This document shows, in pieces, positions 9,987 through 22,720 of a stretch of DNA of 64,000 bases. Every line of letters begins with the position of its first letter. The stretch's first letter is position 1. The DNA comes from Dyella ginsengisoli LA-4 (GTDB lineage Bacteria; Pseudomonadota; Gammaproteobacteria; Xanthomonadales; Rhodanobacteraceae). The DNA is taken from assembly GCF_000334915.1 (NCBI RefSeq), contig NZ_AMSF01000027.1, positions 26,299 through 90,298 of the forward strand. The letters run 5' to 3'. Position numbers and translations under genes: made by a program. Under the pieces are notes generated by a model that was given only the letters and a program-made list of their open reading frames with translations, was not told where the DNA came from and made no database searches.

Positions 9987-11333
9987 ATGAATCCTTTTTT
10001 CGGCTCGGTGTTCTGGCTGCTGGTCACGCTCGGCGTGCTGGTGACCTTTCATGAGTTCGGCCATTTCTGGGTCGCGCGCCGCTGTGGCGTGAAGGTGCTG
10101 CGCTTCTCCGTCGGCTTCGGCAAGGCGATCTGGAAGCGTGTCGGCCGGGACGGCACCGAGTACCAGGTCGCGATGATCCCGCTCGGCGGCTACGTGAAGA
10201 TGCTCGACGCCCGCGAGGGCGACGTGGAACCGCAACTGCAGGGCGAGGAGTTCACCGGCAAGCCGGTGTGGAAGCGCATCGCGATCGTCGCCGCCGGACC
10301 GGCTTTCAACCTGATCTTCGCGGTGGCTGCGTTCTGGGTGATGTTCATGATCGGCCGTCCTGACGCGGTGCCGGTCGTTGCCGCCGCCCCCCAGAGCATG
10401 GCTGCCGAAGCCGGTGTGCGTAACGGCGACCGCATCCTGTCCATCGATGGTCACAAGACGACCACCTGGTCTGGTGTCACCGACGATCTGGTCGATGCAC
10501 TGCTGGGTCGCGATCCGCTCACCCTGCACGTCCGCGGGACCGATGGCCGGGAACGTGACCTGACCTTGCCGCTCGACCGCCTGCCCGCCGGCCAGGATGT
10601 TGGTCAGTATCTCGACCGGCTGGGGCTCTCGCTGGCACCGGCACCGCCGGTGATCGGCTCGGTCATGCCCGGCAAGCCCGCCGCACTGGGTGGAATGCAG
10701 GCCGGGGACCTCGTTCTCAGCGTCGACGGCCAGCCGGTGGCGAACTATGCCGACCTGCAGAAAGCCATCCGCGAGCAGGCTCCGAAGTCACCCTCGCTGG
10801 CCTTTGTGGTGAAGCGCGACGGCCGGCAGGTTCCACTCACCGTCATCGCTCGCCAGGAATCCCTCGAGGGCCAGCCCTCGAACTGGGTGATCGGCGTGCT
10901 GGCCCCGGAAACCGAGACAGCGATCCAGCGCTACGGGCCGTTGCGTGCCCTGAGCGAGTCGATCGCGACGACCCGGGACAGCGCCGCCCAGACCTTCCGC
11001 ATGATCGGCAAGATGCTGGTGGGCGAAGCCTCGACCAAGAATCTCTCCGGCGTGATCGGCATCGCCCAGGTGGCCAACCAGTCCGCCAGCATGGGCCCGG
11101 GCTGGTTCCTCAACTTCCTCGGCATGGTCTCGCTCAGCCTGTGCATCCTCAACCTGCTACCCATCCCGCTCTTGGATGGGGGTCATCTGCTGTATTACCT
11201 TATCGAGTTGGTCAAGGGCAGCCCGGTCAGCGAGCGAACCATGATCGCCGGCCAGTATGTCGGGCTCGCCCTGCTGTTCACGATGATGGGTCTGGCGTTC
11301 TACAACGACCTCCATCGCATCCTGCTGTCGTGA
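9987..11333 (+). CDS. rseP: Site-2 intramembrane protease RseP
   Basis: Cleaves the anti-sigma factor RseA after DegS in the envelope stress response and clears remnant signal peptides. The 448-residue M50B protein has the zinc motif HEFGH at residues 22-26 in the first membrane segment, two periplasmic PDZ domains (the second around VIGSVMPGKPAALGGMQAGD), and LLDGGH supplying the third ligand before the last membrane helix. The ATG giving MNPFFGSVFW lies 13 bp after dxr. It stands directly before bamA, whose failure of substrate assembly it responds to. Confidence 0.96.
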   Translation: MNPFFGSVFWLLVTLGVLVTFHEFGHFWVARRCGVKVLRFSVGFGKAIWKRVGRDGTEYQVAMIPLGGYVKMLDAREGDVEPQLQGEEFTGKPVWKRIAIVAAGPAFNLIFAVAAFWVMFMIGRPDAVPVVAAAPQSMAAEAGVRNGDRILSIDGHKTTTWSGVTDDLVDALLGRDPLTLHVRGTDGRERDLTLPLDRLPAGQDVGQYLDRLGLSLAPAPPVIGSVMPGKPAALGGMQAGDLVLSVDGQPVANYADLQKAIREQAPKSPSLAFVVKRDGRQVPLTVIARQESLEGQPSNWVIGVLAPETETAIQRYGPLRALSESIATTRDSAAQTFRMIGKMLVGEASTKNLSGVIGIAQVANQSASMGPGWFLNFLGMVSLSLCILNLLPIPLLDGGHLLYYLIELVKGSPVSERTMIAGQYVGLALLFTMMGLAFYNDLHRILLS

Positions 11334-11504
11334 CGGATCTTCGCCCTGCCCATGATGCCGGTTCGTACGGCCCGCTCCTGAACGCGGCGTCACCCGCCGC
11401 CGGAGCTGGTGGACGTGATCGCACATCGGCCTTGCTCCTTCGCCACGCCTTGCCCGGGACGATCACCATGATCGGCCCGTCGAAATAACCCAACGGAATC
11501 GACG

Positions 11505-13907
11505 ATGAAGCGTATCGCCGCCCTGCTCCTGCTTGCCTCTCTCTCCGCCAACGCGGTGGCCTTCGAACCGTTCGTCGTGTCCGACATCCGCATCGACGGC
11601 CTGAGCCGCATCTCGGCGGGCACGGTCTACAACTACCTGCCGGTGAACAAGGGTGACCAGTTCACCGAGGACGAGGCCCAGCGCGCCATCCGCGCCCTCT
11701 ACGACACGCACTTCTTCAGCGACGTGGAGATGAGCCGGGAGGGCAACATCCTGGTGATCAAGGTGATCGAGCGCCCGTCCATCGCCAAGCTGACCATCCG
11801 CGGCAACAAGGACATCAAGGAAGAGGACCTGCGCAAGGGCCTGAAGGAAATCGGCCTGTCCGAGGGCGAGACTTTCGACCGCCTCTCGCTGGACCGCGTG
11901 AAGCAGGAACTGATCACCCAGTACTACAACCGCGGCAAGTACAACGTGTCGATCGACCCGCACGTGACCCGGCTGGACCGCAACCGCGTGGCGCTGGACA
12001 TCGAGATCCGCGAGGGCAAGGTCGCCAAGATCAAGGAGATCAACGTCGTCGGCAACACCACGTTCACCGACAAGCAGATCGAGGACAATTTCGAGTCCGG
12101 CACCACCAACTGGATGTCCTGGTACTCGAAGAACGACCAGTACTCGCGCGAGAAGCTCTCCGGCGACCTGGAGAAGCTGCAGTCCTACTACATGAACCGC
12201 GGCTACGCCGACTTCGGCGTGGACTCCACCCAGGTCACCATCTCGCCCGACAAGCGCGAGATGTACATCGCCGCGAGCATCAAGGAGGGCGAGGTCTACA
12301 CCGTCTCCGACGTGCACCTGCTGGGCAAGCTGATCCTGCCGGAGAAAACCCTGCGCCAGCTGGTGTTCGTGAAGACTGGCGACAAGTTCAACCGCGCCGC
12401 CGTCGAAGGCACCTCCAACGCGATCAAGGGCATCCTGGCCAACCTCGGCTTCGCCTACGCCAAGGTGACGCCGGTACCGAAGCTGGACAAGGAAAAGCGC
12501 ACCGTCGACCTAACCTTCTACATCGAACCGGGCCAGCGCGTGTACGTGCGCCGGGTGATCTTCCAGGGCAACACCCGCACCGAGGACGACGTGCTCCGTC
12601 GCCAGATGCGTCAGCTGGAGGGCTCTTGGTATTCGCAGACGATGATCGACCGCTCGAAGGTCCGCCTGCAGCAGTTGGGCTACTTCAAGAAGGTGGACAT
12701 CGACAAGCAGCGTGTCCCGGGTACCCAGGATCAGGTCGACGTCACCGTCAAGGTTGAGGAGCAGTCCGCAGGCAGCCTGCAGTTCGGCGTGGGCTACTCG
12801 CAGTACTCCGGCGTCATCCTGTCCGCCTCGGTGTCGCAGAACAACTTCCTCGGCACCGGCGACAGCTTCAGCGTGGGCGCCGAGACCAGCACCTACTACA
12901 AGCGCGTCAATGCCAGCTACTACAACCCGTTCCTGACCGACAGCGGCATCGGCATCGGCTATACGGTCGGCTACTCCAAGACCGACTACGGCAACACCGA
13001 TTTCGCCAACTACGCTACCAGCGCCAAGTCGTTCTCCACCTTCCTCGGCATTCCGATCACCGAGTTCGACAGCCTGCGCGTCGGGCTCGGTCTCAGCAGC
13101 AACAAGATCAACCTCTACCCGGGCTACAGCCCGCAGGTGCTGCTGGACTACCAGAACGCGCTCGGCCACCAGACCATCCACGAGTGGACCGGCACGCTGG
13201 GCTGGAACCACGACACCCGCAACGGCTACTGGGCTCCGACCCGCGGCGGCCTGATGTCGGTGTCCACGGACGTGGCGCTGCCGGGCTCCACCGTGCAGCA
13301 CTTCCGCGTCAGCGCGGAAGCCAACCACTACTGGCCGATCGGCGGCGGCTTCGTGCTTTACCTGGACGGCCAGGCCCAGTACGGCGCCACCTACGGCAGC
13401 CAGACGTACAAGAACTCGTTCGGCCAGTACCTGGCCGGGCAGCCGCTGGACTACCCGTTCTGGCAGAACTTCTACTCCGGCGGCGTACGCGACGTGCGCG
13501 GTTTCCAGGACAACACCCTGGGCCCGCGCGTGTGCTCCGGTACGGACGCCAGCGGCCACGCGGTCCAGCCGAGCGCCAACGGCTACTGCACCGGCAGCTA
13601 CTACCAGTACGCCCAGCCGATCGGCGGCGCCTTCAAGGTGCTCGGCACGTCCGAGCTGTATCTGCCGCTGCCGTTCCTGAAGGACATCAACACCGCCCGC
13701 GTGTCGCTGTTCATGGACGTCGGCAACGCATACAAGAACTACCAGAGCTTCAACGCCGGCGATCTGCGTGCCTCGGCAGGCATCTCGCTGCACTGGCAGG
13801 CGCCGATCGGCCCGCTGATCATCAACTTCGCCACGCCGATCCGCTCCAAGCCCTCCGACCGTCCGTACGAGGAGCGCATCCAGTTCACCTTCGGCAGTCA
13901 GTTCTGA
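11505..13907 (+). CDS. bamA: Outer-membrane protein assembly factor BamA
   Basis: Essential Omp85 insertase of the BAM complex. The 800 residues comprise a signal peptide (MKRIAALLLLASLSANAVA), five POTRA repeats (about 22-420) and a 16-strand barrel ending in phenylalanine (QFTFGSQF), the C-terminal signal of outer-membrane proteins. The VRGF motif of the barrel lid is present (RDVRGFQDNTLGPR). The 171-bp gap after rseP holds no gene. Downstream is a strong hairpin and then lpxD; a gene for the Skp chaperone, which follows bamA in E. coli, is not present here. Confidence 0.97.
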   Translation: MKRIAALLLLASLSANAVAFEPFVVSDIRIDGLSRISAGTVYNYLPVNKGDQFTEDEAQRAIRALYDTHFFSDVEMSREGNILVIKVIERPSIAKLTIRGNKDIKEEDLRKGLKEIGLSEGETFDRLSLDRVKQELITQYYNRGKYNVSIDPHVTRLDRNRVALDIEIREGKVAKIKEINVVGNTTFTDKQIEDNFESGTTNWMSWYSKNDQYSREKLSGDLEKLQSYYMNRGYADFGVDSTQVTISPDKREMYIAASIKEGEVYTVSDVHLLGKLILPEKTLRQLVFVKTGDKFNRAAVEGTSNAIKGILANLGFAYAKVTPVPKLDKEKRTVDLTFYIEPGQRVYVRRVIFQGNTRTEDDVLRRQMRQLEGSWYSQTMIDRSKVRLQQLGYFKKVDIDKQRVPGTQDQVDVTVKVEEQSAGSLQFGVGYSQYSGVILSASVSQNNFLGTGDSFSVGAETSTYYKRVNASYYNPFLTDSGIGIGYTVGYSKTDYGNTDFANYATSAKSFSTFLGIPITEFDSLRVGLGLSSNKINLYPGYSPQVLLDYQNALGHQTIHEWTGTLGWNHDTRNGYWAPTRGGLMSVSTDVALPGSTVQHFRVSAEANHYWPIGGGFVLYLDGQAQYGATYGSQTYKNSFGQYLAGQPLDYPFWQNFYSGGVRDVRGFQDNTLGPRVCSGTDASGHAVQPSANGYCTGSYYQYAQPIGGAFKVLGTSELYLPLPFLKDINTARVSLFMDVGNAYKNYQSFNAGDLRASAGISLHWQAPIGPLIINFATPIRSKPSDRPYEERIQFTFGSQF

Positions 13908-13933
13908 CCGTTCCCGTACGCGGGATCGTCCCT

Positions 13934-13966
13934 GCACAAGCGCGGCTCCGGCCGCGCTTGTGCGTT
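13934..13966 (+). terminator. Hairpin terminator after bamA
   Basis: Perfect 13-bp stem GCACAAGCGCGGC/GCCGCGCTTGTGC with a TCCG loop, followed by GTTTC. The stem is very stable but the T-tract is short, so some read-through into lpxD is likely. Confidence 0.75.
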
Positions 13967-13992
13967 TCAGGCCCACTCCCTTCGCCGGCGCA

Positions 13993-14021
13993 CGGACACC
14001 TGTCCCCGGGTCGCCTACAAT
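13993..14021 (+). promoter_or_regulatory. Predicted lpxD promoter
   Basis: CGGACA (13993-13998), 17-bp spacer, TACAAT (14016-14021) followed by GGCGCGC. The expected start near 14028 gives a leader of about 16 nt containing CCGGAG. The 13-mer TACAATGGCGCGC recurs in front of lpxB. Confidence 0.6.
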
Positions 14022-14043
14022 GGCGCGCTTTCCCGGAGCATCC

Positions 14044-15072
14044 ATGAGCGCGAATTCCTACTCGGTCGCAGAGCTGGCCGATCGCTTCGGCCTCGTCGCC
14101 CACGGCGATGCTGCACGCGTAATCGACGGCGTGGGCACGCTGGCCGGCGCGGGCCCGAGCCAGCTCACCTTCCTGTCCAACAGCAAGTACGCAGGGCAGC
14201 TGACCGGCACCCGTGCCGGCGTGGTCGTGCTGCGCGAAGCCGATCTGTCGCAGTGCCCGAGTGCCGCCCTGGTCGCACGCGATCCCTACGTCGCCTACGC
14301 GAAGATCGCCGCACTGTTCGAGCACCTGCCGGCCGCGCCGGCGGGCGTCCATCCCAGTGCCGTGGTGGCGCCAACGGCGCGGGTCAGCCCAAGCGCCAGC
14401 ATCGGCCCCTGCTGCGTGGTTGAGGCCGGCGCGGTGGTCGAGGACGGCGTGGTGCTGGGCCCGCACTGCGTGATCGGCGAGGGGTGCGTGGTCGGTGCAC
14501 AGTCGCGGCTGGTCGCCCGCGTGACCCTGGTCACCCGGGTCACTCTCGGCAAGCGGGTGCTGGTGCATCCCGGTGCGGTGATCGGCTCGGACGGCTTCGG
14601 CCTGGCCTTCGACACCGACCACTGGATCAAGCTGCCCCAGCTTGGCGGCGTGCGCATCGGCGACGACTGCGAGATCGGGGCCAACACCACCATCGACCGC
14701 GGCGCGCTGGACGACACCGTGCTGGAGGAAGACGTGCGCCTGGACAACCAGATCCAGATCGCCCACAACGTGACCATCGGCGCGCATTCGGCGCTTGCCG
14801 GATGCGCCGCCGTGGCGGGCAGCGCGAAAATCGGCCGCTATTGCATGATCGGCGGCAACGCCGGGGTACTCGGCCATCTGGAGCTGGCCGACCGGGTTAC
14901 CATCACCGCCAAGAGCCTGGTGACCCACTCGATCCGCGAACCCGGCGAATACTCCTCGGGGACGCCGCTCCAGGAAAACCGGCAGTGGCGGAAGAATGCC
15001 GCCCGTTTCAAGCATCTCGACGACTATGCGCGCCGCCTCGCGGCGCTGGAGAAGGACAGCAACAATGAGTGA
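14044..15072 (+). CDS. lpxD: UDP-3-O-(3-hydroxyacyl)glucosamine N-acyltransferase
   Basis: Third step of lipid A synthesis: N-acylation of UDP-3-O-acylglucosamine. The 342 residues have the N-terminal uridine-binding domain (to ~100), then a left-handed beta-helix of hexapeptide repeats, with the catalytic-histidine segment IAHNVTIG near residue 240, and a C-terminal helix. I chose the ATG preceded by CCGGAG; further in-frame codons upstream would read through the promoter. The 3' end overlaps fabZ by 8 bp, starting the lpxD-fabZ-lpxA-lpxB-rnhB run. Confidence 0.96.
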   Translation: MSANSYSVAELADRFGLVAHGDAARVIDGVGTLAGAGPSQLTFLSNSKYAGQLTGTRAGVVVLREADLSQCPSAALVARDPYVAYAKIAALFEHLPAAPAGVHPSAVVAPTARVSPSASIGPCCVVEAGAVVEDGVVLGPHCVIGEGCVVGAQSRLVARVTLVTRVTLGKRVLVHPGAVIGSDGFGLAFDTDHWIKLPQLGGVRIGDDCEIGANTTIDRGALDDTVLEEDVRLDNQIQIAHNVTIGAHSALAGCAAVAGSAKIGRYCMIGGNAGVLGHLELADRVTITAKSLVTHSIREPGEYSSGTPLQENRQWRKNAARFKHLDDYARRLAALEKDSNNE

Positions 15073-15538
15073 TTACGCAGCGGATTTCAGCCTGCCGGTC
15101 GGTGTCGAACAGATCCAGCAGTTGCTGCCCCACCGCTACCCGTTCCTGCTGGTGGACCGGGTGATCGAACTGGTTCCGGACACCAGCGTGGTGACGCTGA
15201 AGAACGTCACGATGAACGAGCCGTTCTTCCAGGGCCACTTCCCCGGCCACCCGGTGATGCCGGGCGTGCTGATCGTCGAGGCGATGGCGCAGAGCGCCGG
15301 ACTGCTCACCCAGATATCCAGCCGCCTGAAGGGTGACCAGGGCAGCCCGCTGTTCTATCTGGCGAAGATCGACAACGCCCGTTTCGCCTGCCCGGTGGTG
15401 CCGGGCGACCAGCTGCGCATGGAAGTCTCGCTCAAGCGCCTGATGCGCGGCATGGGCCTGTTCATCGCGCGCACCCTGGTCGACGGCAAGGAAGTGGCCA
15501 GCTGCGAACTGATGTGCGCAGCGAGGTCCGACAAATGA
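15065..15538 (+). CDS. fabZ: 3-hydroxyacyl-[ACP] dehydratase FabZ
   Basis: Dehydrates 3-hydroxyacyl-ACP in fatty-acid elongation and so competes with LpxA and LpxD for their acyl donors. The 157-residue hot-dog protein has the catalytic His58 in [11 protein letters not shown] and Glu72 in VEAMAQSAG. Its start lies within the end of lpxD, and its stop overlaps the lpxA ATG (ATGA), so production is probably balanced with the lipid A enzymes by translational coupling. Confidence 0.97.
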   Translation: MSDYAADFSLPVGVEQIQQLLPHRYPFLLVDRVIELVPDTSVVTLKNVTMNEPFFQGHFPGHPVMPGVLIVEAMAQSAGLLTQISSRLKGDQGSPLFYLAKIDNARFACPVVPGDQLRMEVSLKRLMRGMGLFIARTLVDGKEVASCELMCAARSDK

Positions 15539-16323
15539 TCCACGCCGCGTCGATCCATCCCACCGCCCAGATCGATCCGTCGGTCGTGCTGGGCGACAAC
15601 GTCAGTATCGGCGCTTACACGGTGATCGGGCCGGACGTGGAGATCGCCGCCGGCACCGTGGTCGGCCCGCATGTGGTGATCGAGGGCCCCACCCGCATCG
15701 GCCGGGACAACCGCATCAGCCAGTTCGCCTCGCTCGGCGGCGCGCCGCAGGACAAGAAATTCCAGGGCGAGCGCACCGAACTGGTGATCGGCGACCGCAA
15801 CCTGATCCGCGAATTCGTCACCGTCAATCGAGGTACCGGCGACGGTGGCGGCATCACGCGCATCGGCAATGACAACTGGCTGCTCGCTTACGTGCACGTG
15901 GCGCATGACTGCCAGGTCGGAAACCACGTGGTGTTCTCCAACTACTCGGCGCTGGCCGGGCACGCGGAGATCGGCGACTGGGTGATCGTGTCCGGCTACG
16001 CCGGCGTGCACCAGTTCTGCAAGGTTGGCGCGCACGCCTTCATCGGCATGGGCTGTCTGGTCGGCAGCGACGTTCCGCCGTTCGTCATGATGGCCAACGA
16101 AACCCGCGGTCGCCCGCGTGGCATAAACAGCGAGGGCCTCAAGCGCCGCGGCTTCGACAGCACGCGGATCTCGGCGATCAAGCGTGCCTACCGCACGCTG
16201 TACATGGCCGGCCTGAGCCTGTCCGAGGCGCGCGAGCAGCTGGCCACGCAGGCGCAGGACAGCGAGGACGTCCGAGCGATGCTGGAGTTCCTGGAGCGCA
16301 GCGAGCGCTCGCTGGCACGCTGA
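15535..16323 (+). CDS. lpxA: UDP-N-acetylglucosamine 3-O-acyltransferase
   Basis: First step of lipid A synthesis. The 262 residues form a hexapeptide beta-helix and a C-terminal helical domain. The catalytic pair H121/H124 (HVAHD) matches E. coli H122/H125. Aligned by the [16 protein letters not shown] segment, the acyl-chain ruler position (Gly173 in E. coli, C14-selective) is Met172 here, as in the C10-selective Pseudomonas aeruginosa enzyme, so a short (C10-like) 3-hydroxyacyl donor is predicted. Its ATG overlaps the fabZ stop. Confidence 0.97.
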   Translation: MIHAASIHPTAQIDPSVVLGDNVSIGAYTVIGPDVEIAAGTVVGPHVVIEGPTRIGRDNRISQFASLGGAPQDKKFQGERTELVIGDRNLIREFVTVNRGTGDGGGITRIGNDNWLLAYVHVAHDCQVGNHVVFSNYSALAGHAEIGDWVIVSGYAGVHQFCKVGAHAFIGMGCLVGSDVPPFVMMANETRGRPRGINSEGLKRRGFDSTRISAIKRAYRTLYMAGLSLSEAREQLATQAQDSEDVRAMLEFLERSERSLAR

Positions 16324-16381
16324 AACCACGACGATCGGGGCCGGCCCGTGGCCGCGCCCCGTCCGGCCGGACGCCACACAC

Positions 16382-16387
16382 TACAAT
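16382..16387 (+). promoter_or_regulatory. -10-like box directly before lpxB
   Basis: TACAAT followed by GGCGCGC and then the lpxB ATG at 16395, only 7 nt after the box. If used, transcription would begin at or next to the start codon (leaderless). No convincing -35 is visible 16-18 bp upstream, so this is tentative. Confidence 0.35.
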
Positions 16388-16394
16388 GGCGCGC

Positions 16395-17636
16395 ATGAAC
16401 CAGCCGCCAGCCTCTGCCGACTCGCGCATCCCCGATTCCGACGCCCTGCTCATCGCCATCGTCGCCGGCGAGGACTCCGGCGACCAGCTCGGCGCCGACC
16501 TGATCGCCGCCCTGCGCCGCCGCTACCCACAGGCGCGCTTCGCTGGCATCGGCGGCAAGCGCATGCAGGCGCTGGGCTTCCAGTCCTGGTACGACATGGC
16601 CGAACTGTCCCTGTTCGGCCTGGCCGAGGTGCTCGGTCATCTGCCGCGCCTGCTCAGGCTGCGCCGGGAACTACTGGAGCGCCTGATCGCGGCACGGCCG
16701 GCCGTGGTGATCGGCATCGATGCGCCGGACTTCAACCTCGGCCTGGAACGGCGCCTGCGCGAAGCCGGGTTGCGCACCGTGCACTACGTCAGTCCCTCGG
16801 TCTGGGCCTGGCGCGAGAAGCGCGCCGAGAAGATCGGCCGCAGCGCGGACCGCGTGCTGTGCCTGTTCCCCATGGAGCCGCCGATCTACGCCCGCCATGG
16901 CGTCGATGCACGGTTCGTCGGCCATCCGCTGGCCGACCGCTTTCCGATGGTCGGCGACCGCCATGGCGCGCGGGAGGCGCTGAACCTCGCGCAGGAACGG
17001 CCCGTGCTCGCGGTGCTGCCCGGCAGCCGCGGCTCGGAGATCGAGCGGCTGGGGTCGATCTTCCTCGACGCCGCCGCCCGGGTCGCGGCCGCCGTGCCGG
17101 GGCTGCAGGTAGTGATTCCCTCGGCCAACGCCCGCATGCACGAGCGCCTGCGGACGCTGCTCAACCAGCCGGGCCTGCGCTGGCCCGAACCACCCCGCCT
17201 GCTCGACGGGCAGGCACATGAGGCAATGCTGGCCGCCGACGTGGTACTGCTGGCTTCCGGCACCGCCACGCTGGAGGCGATGCTCGCGAAGCGGCCGATG
17301 GTGGTCGGTTATCGCGTGTCGCCGCTCAGCTATCGCATCGCCCGGCTGCTGCGCATGCTCAAGACCGACATCTATTCCCTGCCCAACGTGCTGGCACGCG
17401 CCAGCGGCCTGGGCGATCCGTTGCCGGTGTCCGAACGCATGCAGGACGACTGCACCGCGGCGCACCTGGCCGACGACACGCTGGCACTGCTCGACGACAG
17501 TGAGCGACGCGGTGCGATCGTCGCCACGTTCGAGCAGCTGCACCGCGCCCTGCAGGTCGACCTGACCGGTCACGCCGGCGACGCCGCGGCCGCCGCAGTG
17601 GCCGAGCTGATCGAACCGGGGGCCGCGCGTGGCTGA
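16395..17636 (+). CDS. lpxB: Lipid-A-disaccharide synthase
   Basis: Joins UDP-2,3-diacylglucosamine and lipid X into the beta-1,6 disaccharide on the inner face of the inner membrane (GT19 family). About 413 residues. [16 protein letters not shown] at the N-terminus, [22 protein letters not shown] and [10 protein letters not shown] are family motifs. Two in-frame ATGs exist, 16386 and 16395; the first lies inside a TACAAT box and neither has a Shine-Dalgarno sequence, so I prefer 16395. The end overlaps rnhB by 8 bp. Confidence 0.94.
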   Translation: MNQPPASADSRIPDSDALLIAIVAGEDSGDQLGADLIAALRRRYPQARFAGIGGKRMQALGFQSWYDMAELSLFGLAEVLGHLPRLLRLRRELLERLIAARPAVVIGIDAPDFNLGLERRLREAGLRTVHYVSPSVWAWREKRAEKIGRSADRVLCLFPMEPPIYARHGVDARFVGHPLADRFPMVGDRHGAREALNLAQERPVLAVLPGSRGSEIERLGSIFLDAAARVAAAVPGLQVVIPSANARMHERLRTLLNQPGLRWPEPPRLLDGQAHEAMLAADVVLLASGTATLEAMLAKRPMVVGYRVSPLSYRIARLLRMLKTDIYSLPNVLARASGLGDPLPVSERMQDDCTAAHLADDTLALLDDSERRGAIVATFEQLHRALQVDLTGHAGDAAAAAVAELIEPGAARG

Positions 17637-18225
17637 CCGGACGTCGCGCAGGATCGCGGGGGTGGACGAGGCCGGCCGCGGACCGCTGGCCGGCCCGGTG
17701 GTGGTTGCCGCGGTGATCCTCGACCCGGCGCGACCGATCGCCGGTCTCGACGATTCGAAAAGACTCAGCGAAAAGAAGCGCGACGCGCTTTACCCGCAGG
17801 TGATCGCGCACGCGCTCGCCCACTGCGTGGTGGTGGTCGAGGCGGAGGAGATCGACCGGCTGAACATCTTCCAGGCCACCATGGCCGGCATGAGCCGCGC
17901 GGTGGCCGGCCTCTCGCCCCGGGCTGACGAGGCCCTGGTCGACGGCAACAAGCTGCCGCGCGACCTGCCCTGCCCGGGACGTGCCATCGTCGGCGGCGAC
18001 GCGCTGGAGCCGGCGATCAGCGCCGCTTCGATCCTGGCCAAGGTCACCCGCGACCGGCTGATGGTGCAGCTCGACGCGGTCCATCCGGGCTACGGCTTCG
18101 CCGTACACAAGGGCTACCCGACGCCCGCGCACCTGGATGCGCTGCAGCGGCTGGGTCCGTGCGCGCAGCACCGGCGCAGCTTCGCCCCGGTCGGCCGCGC
18201 GCTGGAGCAGATGGCGCTGTTCTGA
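17629..18225 (+). CDS. rnhB: Ribonuclease HII
   Basis: Removes ribonucleotides from DNA and RNA-DNA hybrids. The 198 residues contain the catalytic DE pair in [25 protein letters not shown], and later acidic residues around [13 protein letters not shown] and [21 protein letters not shown]. It starts with GTG inside the end of lpxB, the standard position after the lipid A genes. The following 277 bp up to the next small ORF contain no gene that I recognise. Confidence 0.96.
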   Translation: MADRTSRRIAGVDEAGRGPLAGPVVVAAVILDPARPIAGLDDSKRLSEKKRDALYPQVIAHALAHCVVVVEAEEIDRLNIFQATMAGMSRAVAGLSPRADEALVDGNKLPRDLPCPGRAIVGGDALEPAISAASILAKVTRDRLMVQLDAVHPGYGFAVHKGYPTPAHLDALQRLGPCAQHRRSFAPVGRALEQMALF

Positions 18226-18502
18226 GCCGTCGCAACGCAAGCGGCATGCCGGCCAGAACCTGACCTCTGGCAGGTACGTCCCGGCACAGTCGGCGTAGGA
18301 TGTTGCGCGTAGCCCCACATGGCGCCCGAGACGCCGATCCGCCCCGGATCGTTCCGGCCGTGCAACGCGGACCGCGCCTTGCGCATCCCATGGGGGCAGG
18401 ACAAGGCGGCGACCAGCATTTACGTACGCCCATCGCAGGGACGCCCCGGATCCGCTCCGGCGGATCATCCCCGATCGCGGAGAACCCGCGAGGAGCCGTG
18501 TC

Positions 18503-18703
18503 ATGACATCGACCACCGCCCATCCCTCGACCCAACCCGACGTTCCCGCCCCGACCCCGCTGCAGGAGGCGATCGGCCGGGCGCTGCCCCAAGGCGGGAC
18601 GGTGCACGCCGTGCACCGCGACTACGACGGCCGCGGCCTGCTGATCGAGCCGCTGGACCACCTCGACGGCAAGGAGGACTGCCAGCGCTTCACGATCCGC
18701 TGA
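18503..18703 (+). CDS. Small hypothetical protein (66 aa)
   Basis: I do not recognise the family. The ATG has a good ribosome site (GAGGAG about 7 nt upstream). The product begins with a Pro/Thr-rich, probably disordered, 20 residues, then a compact segment GRALPQGGTVHAVHRDYDGRGLL and an acidic/basic end (HLDGKEDCQRFTIR). It has no signal peptide or membrane segment. It stands alone between rnhB and dnaE, with 277 bp upstream and 161 bp downstream lacking other genes. The ribosome site supports a real gene; the function is unknown. Confidence 0.55.
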   Translation: MTSTTAHPSTQPDVPAPTPLQEAIGRALPQGGTVHAVHRDYDGRGLLIEPLDHLDGKEDCQRFTIR

Positions 18704-18864
18704 GCAGTGGCGCCCCGCCCGGGCAGGCTGTCCGCCAGCGTGGACGGTCGGCCGACGCGCCACTGCCGGCACCGGGCGACGGGCGGTGAACGCGTTGCCG
18801 CGACTGTCAAGCTTGTGGCCCATCCGACCCACGGTTACCTTTCCGGGTCAGCCGCCGAGTCGCC

Positions 18865-22403
<3,539 letters not shown>

Positions 22404-22410
<7 letters not shown>

Positions 22411-22637
22411 GAGGAGAGGAGTGAGAAATGAGAGAAGAGCATCGTTCGCTCCGCCCGCTGCACCACACACTCCTCCCTGGACCTTTTGCGCGCCGTGGCG
22501 GCCTTGCGTGGGGGCAAGGCAGCCCGGCTACGCATAGCGAAAGGCCTGTCGTGTGCGGCAAGGCTTTGGAAGCGAGAGAAAGCCATGCCCGCTGCGGACG
22601 CTTGACCTCTCACTCCTCACTCCTCGCCACTCACTCC
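22404..22637. repeat. Inverted-repeat intergenic element with GGAGTGAG termini
   Basis: Left end carries GGAGTGAG at 22404 and 22418; right end carries the complement CTCACTCC at 22609, 22616 and 22630, in 7- or 14-bp steps. The interior contains GCCTTGC/GCAAGGC (22501-22520) and GGCTTT/AAAGCC (22562-22584) hairpins and no credible ORF. It fills most of the 310-bp dnaE-accA gap and resembles a non-coding MITE or palindromic repeat; family unknown. Confidence 0.55.
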
Positions 22638-22685
22638 TCGCCCCAACCCCATACGGCGGCGTTCTCGCGTTTTTCCGCGGCCCGC

Positions 22686-22691
22686 TATACT
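22686..22691 (+). promoter_or_regulatory. Candidate accA -10 box
   Basis: TATACT, 29 bp before the accA ATG and just outside the repeat element. The -35 is poor (TTCTCG, 18-bp spacing). Confidence 0.4.
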
Positions 22692-22720
22692 GCCCCGCTT
22701 ACTGTCCTGAACCGCGCCGA

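Noticed and set aside
13964..14043. In-frame N-terminal extension of LpxD
   Set aside because: It would read through the predicted promoter and has Arg/Pro-rich non-conserved sequence; the ATG after CCGGAG is the family start.
16386..16394. ATG at 16386 as the start of lpxB
   Set aside because: It lies inside a TACAAT box with no Shine-Dalgarno sequence; the ATG 9 bp later fits the family N-terminus equally well.
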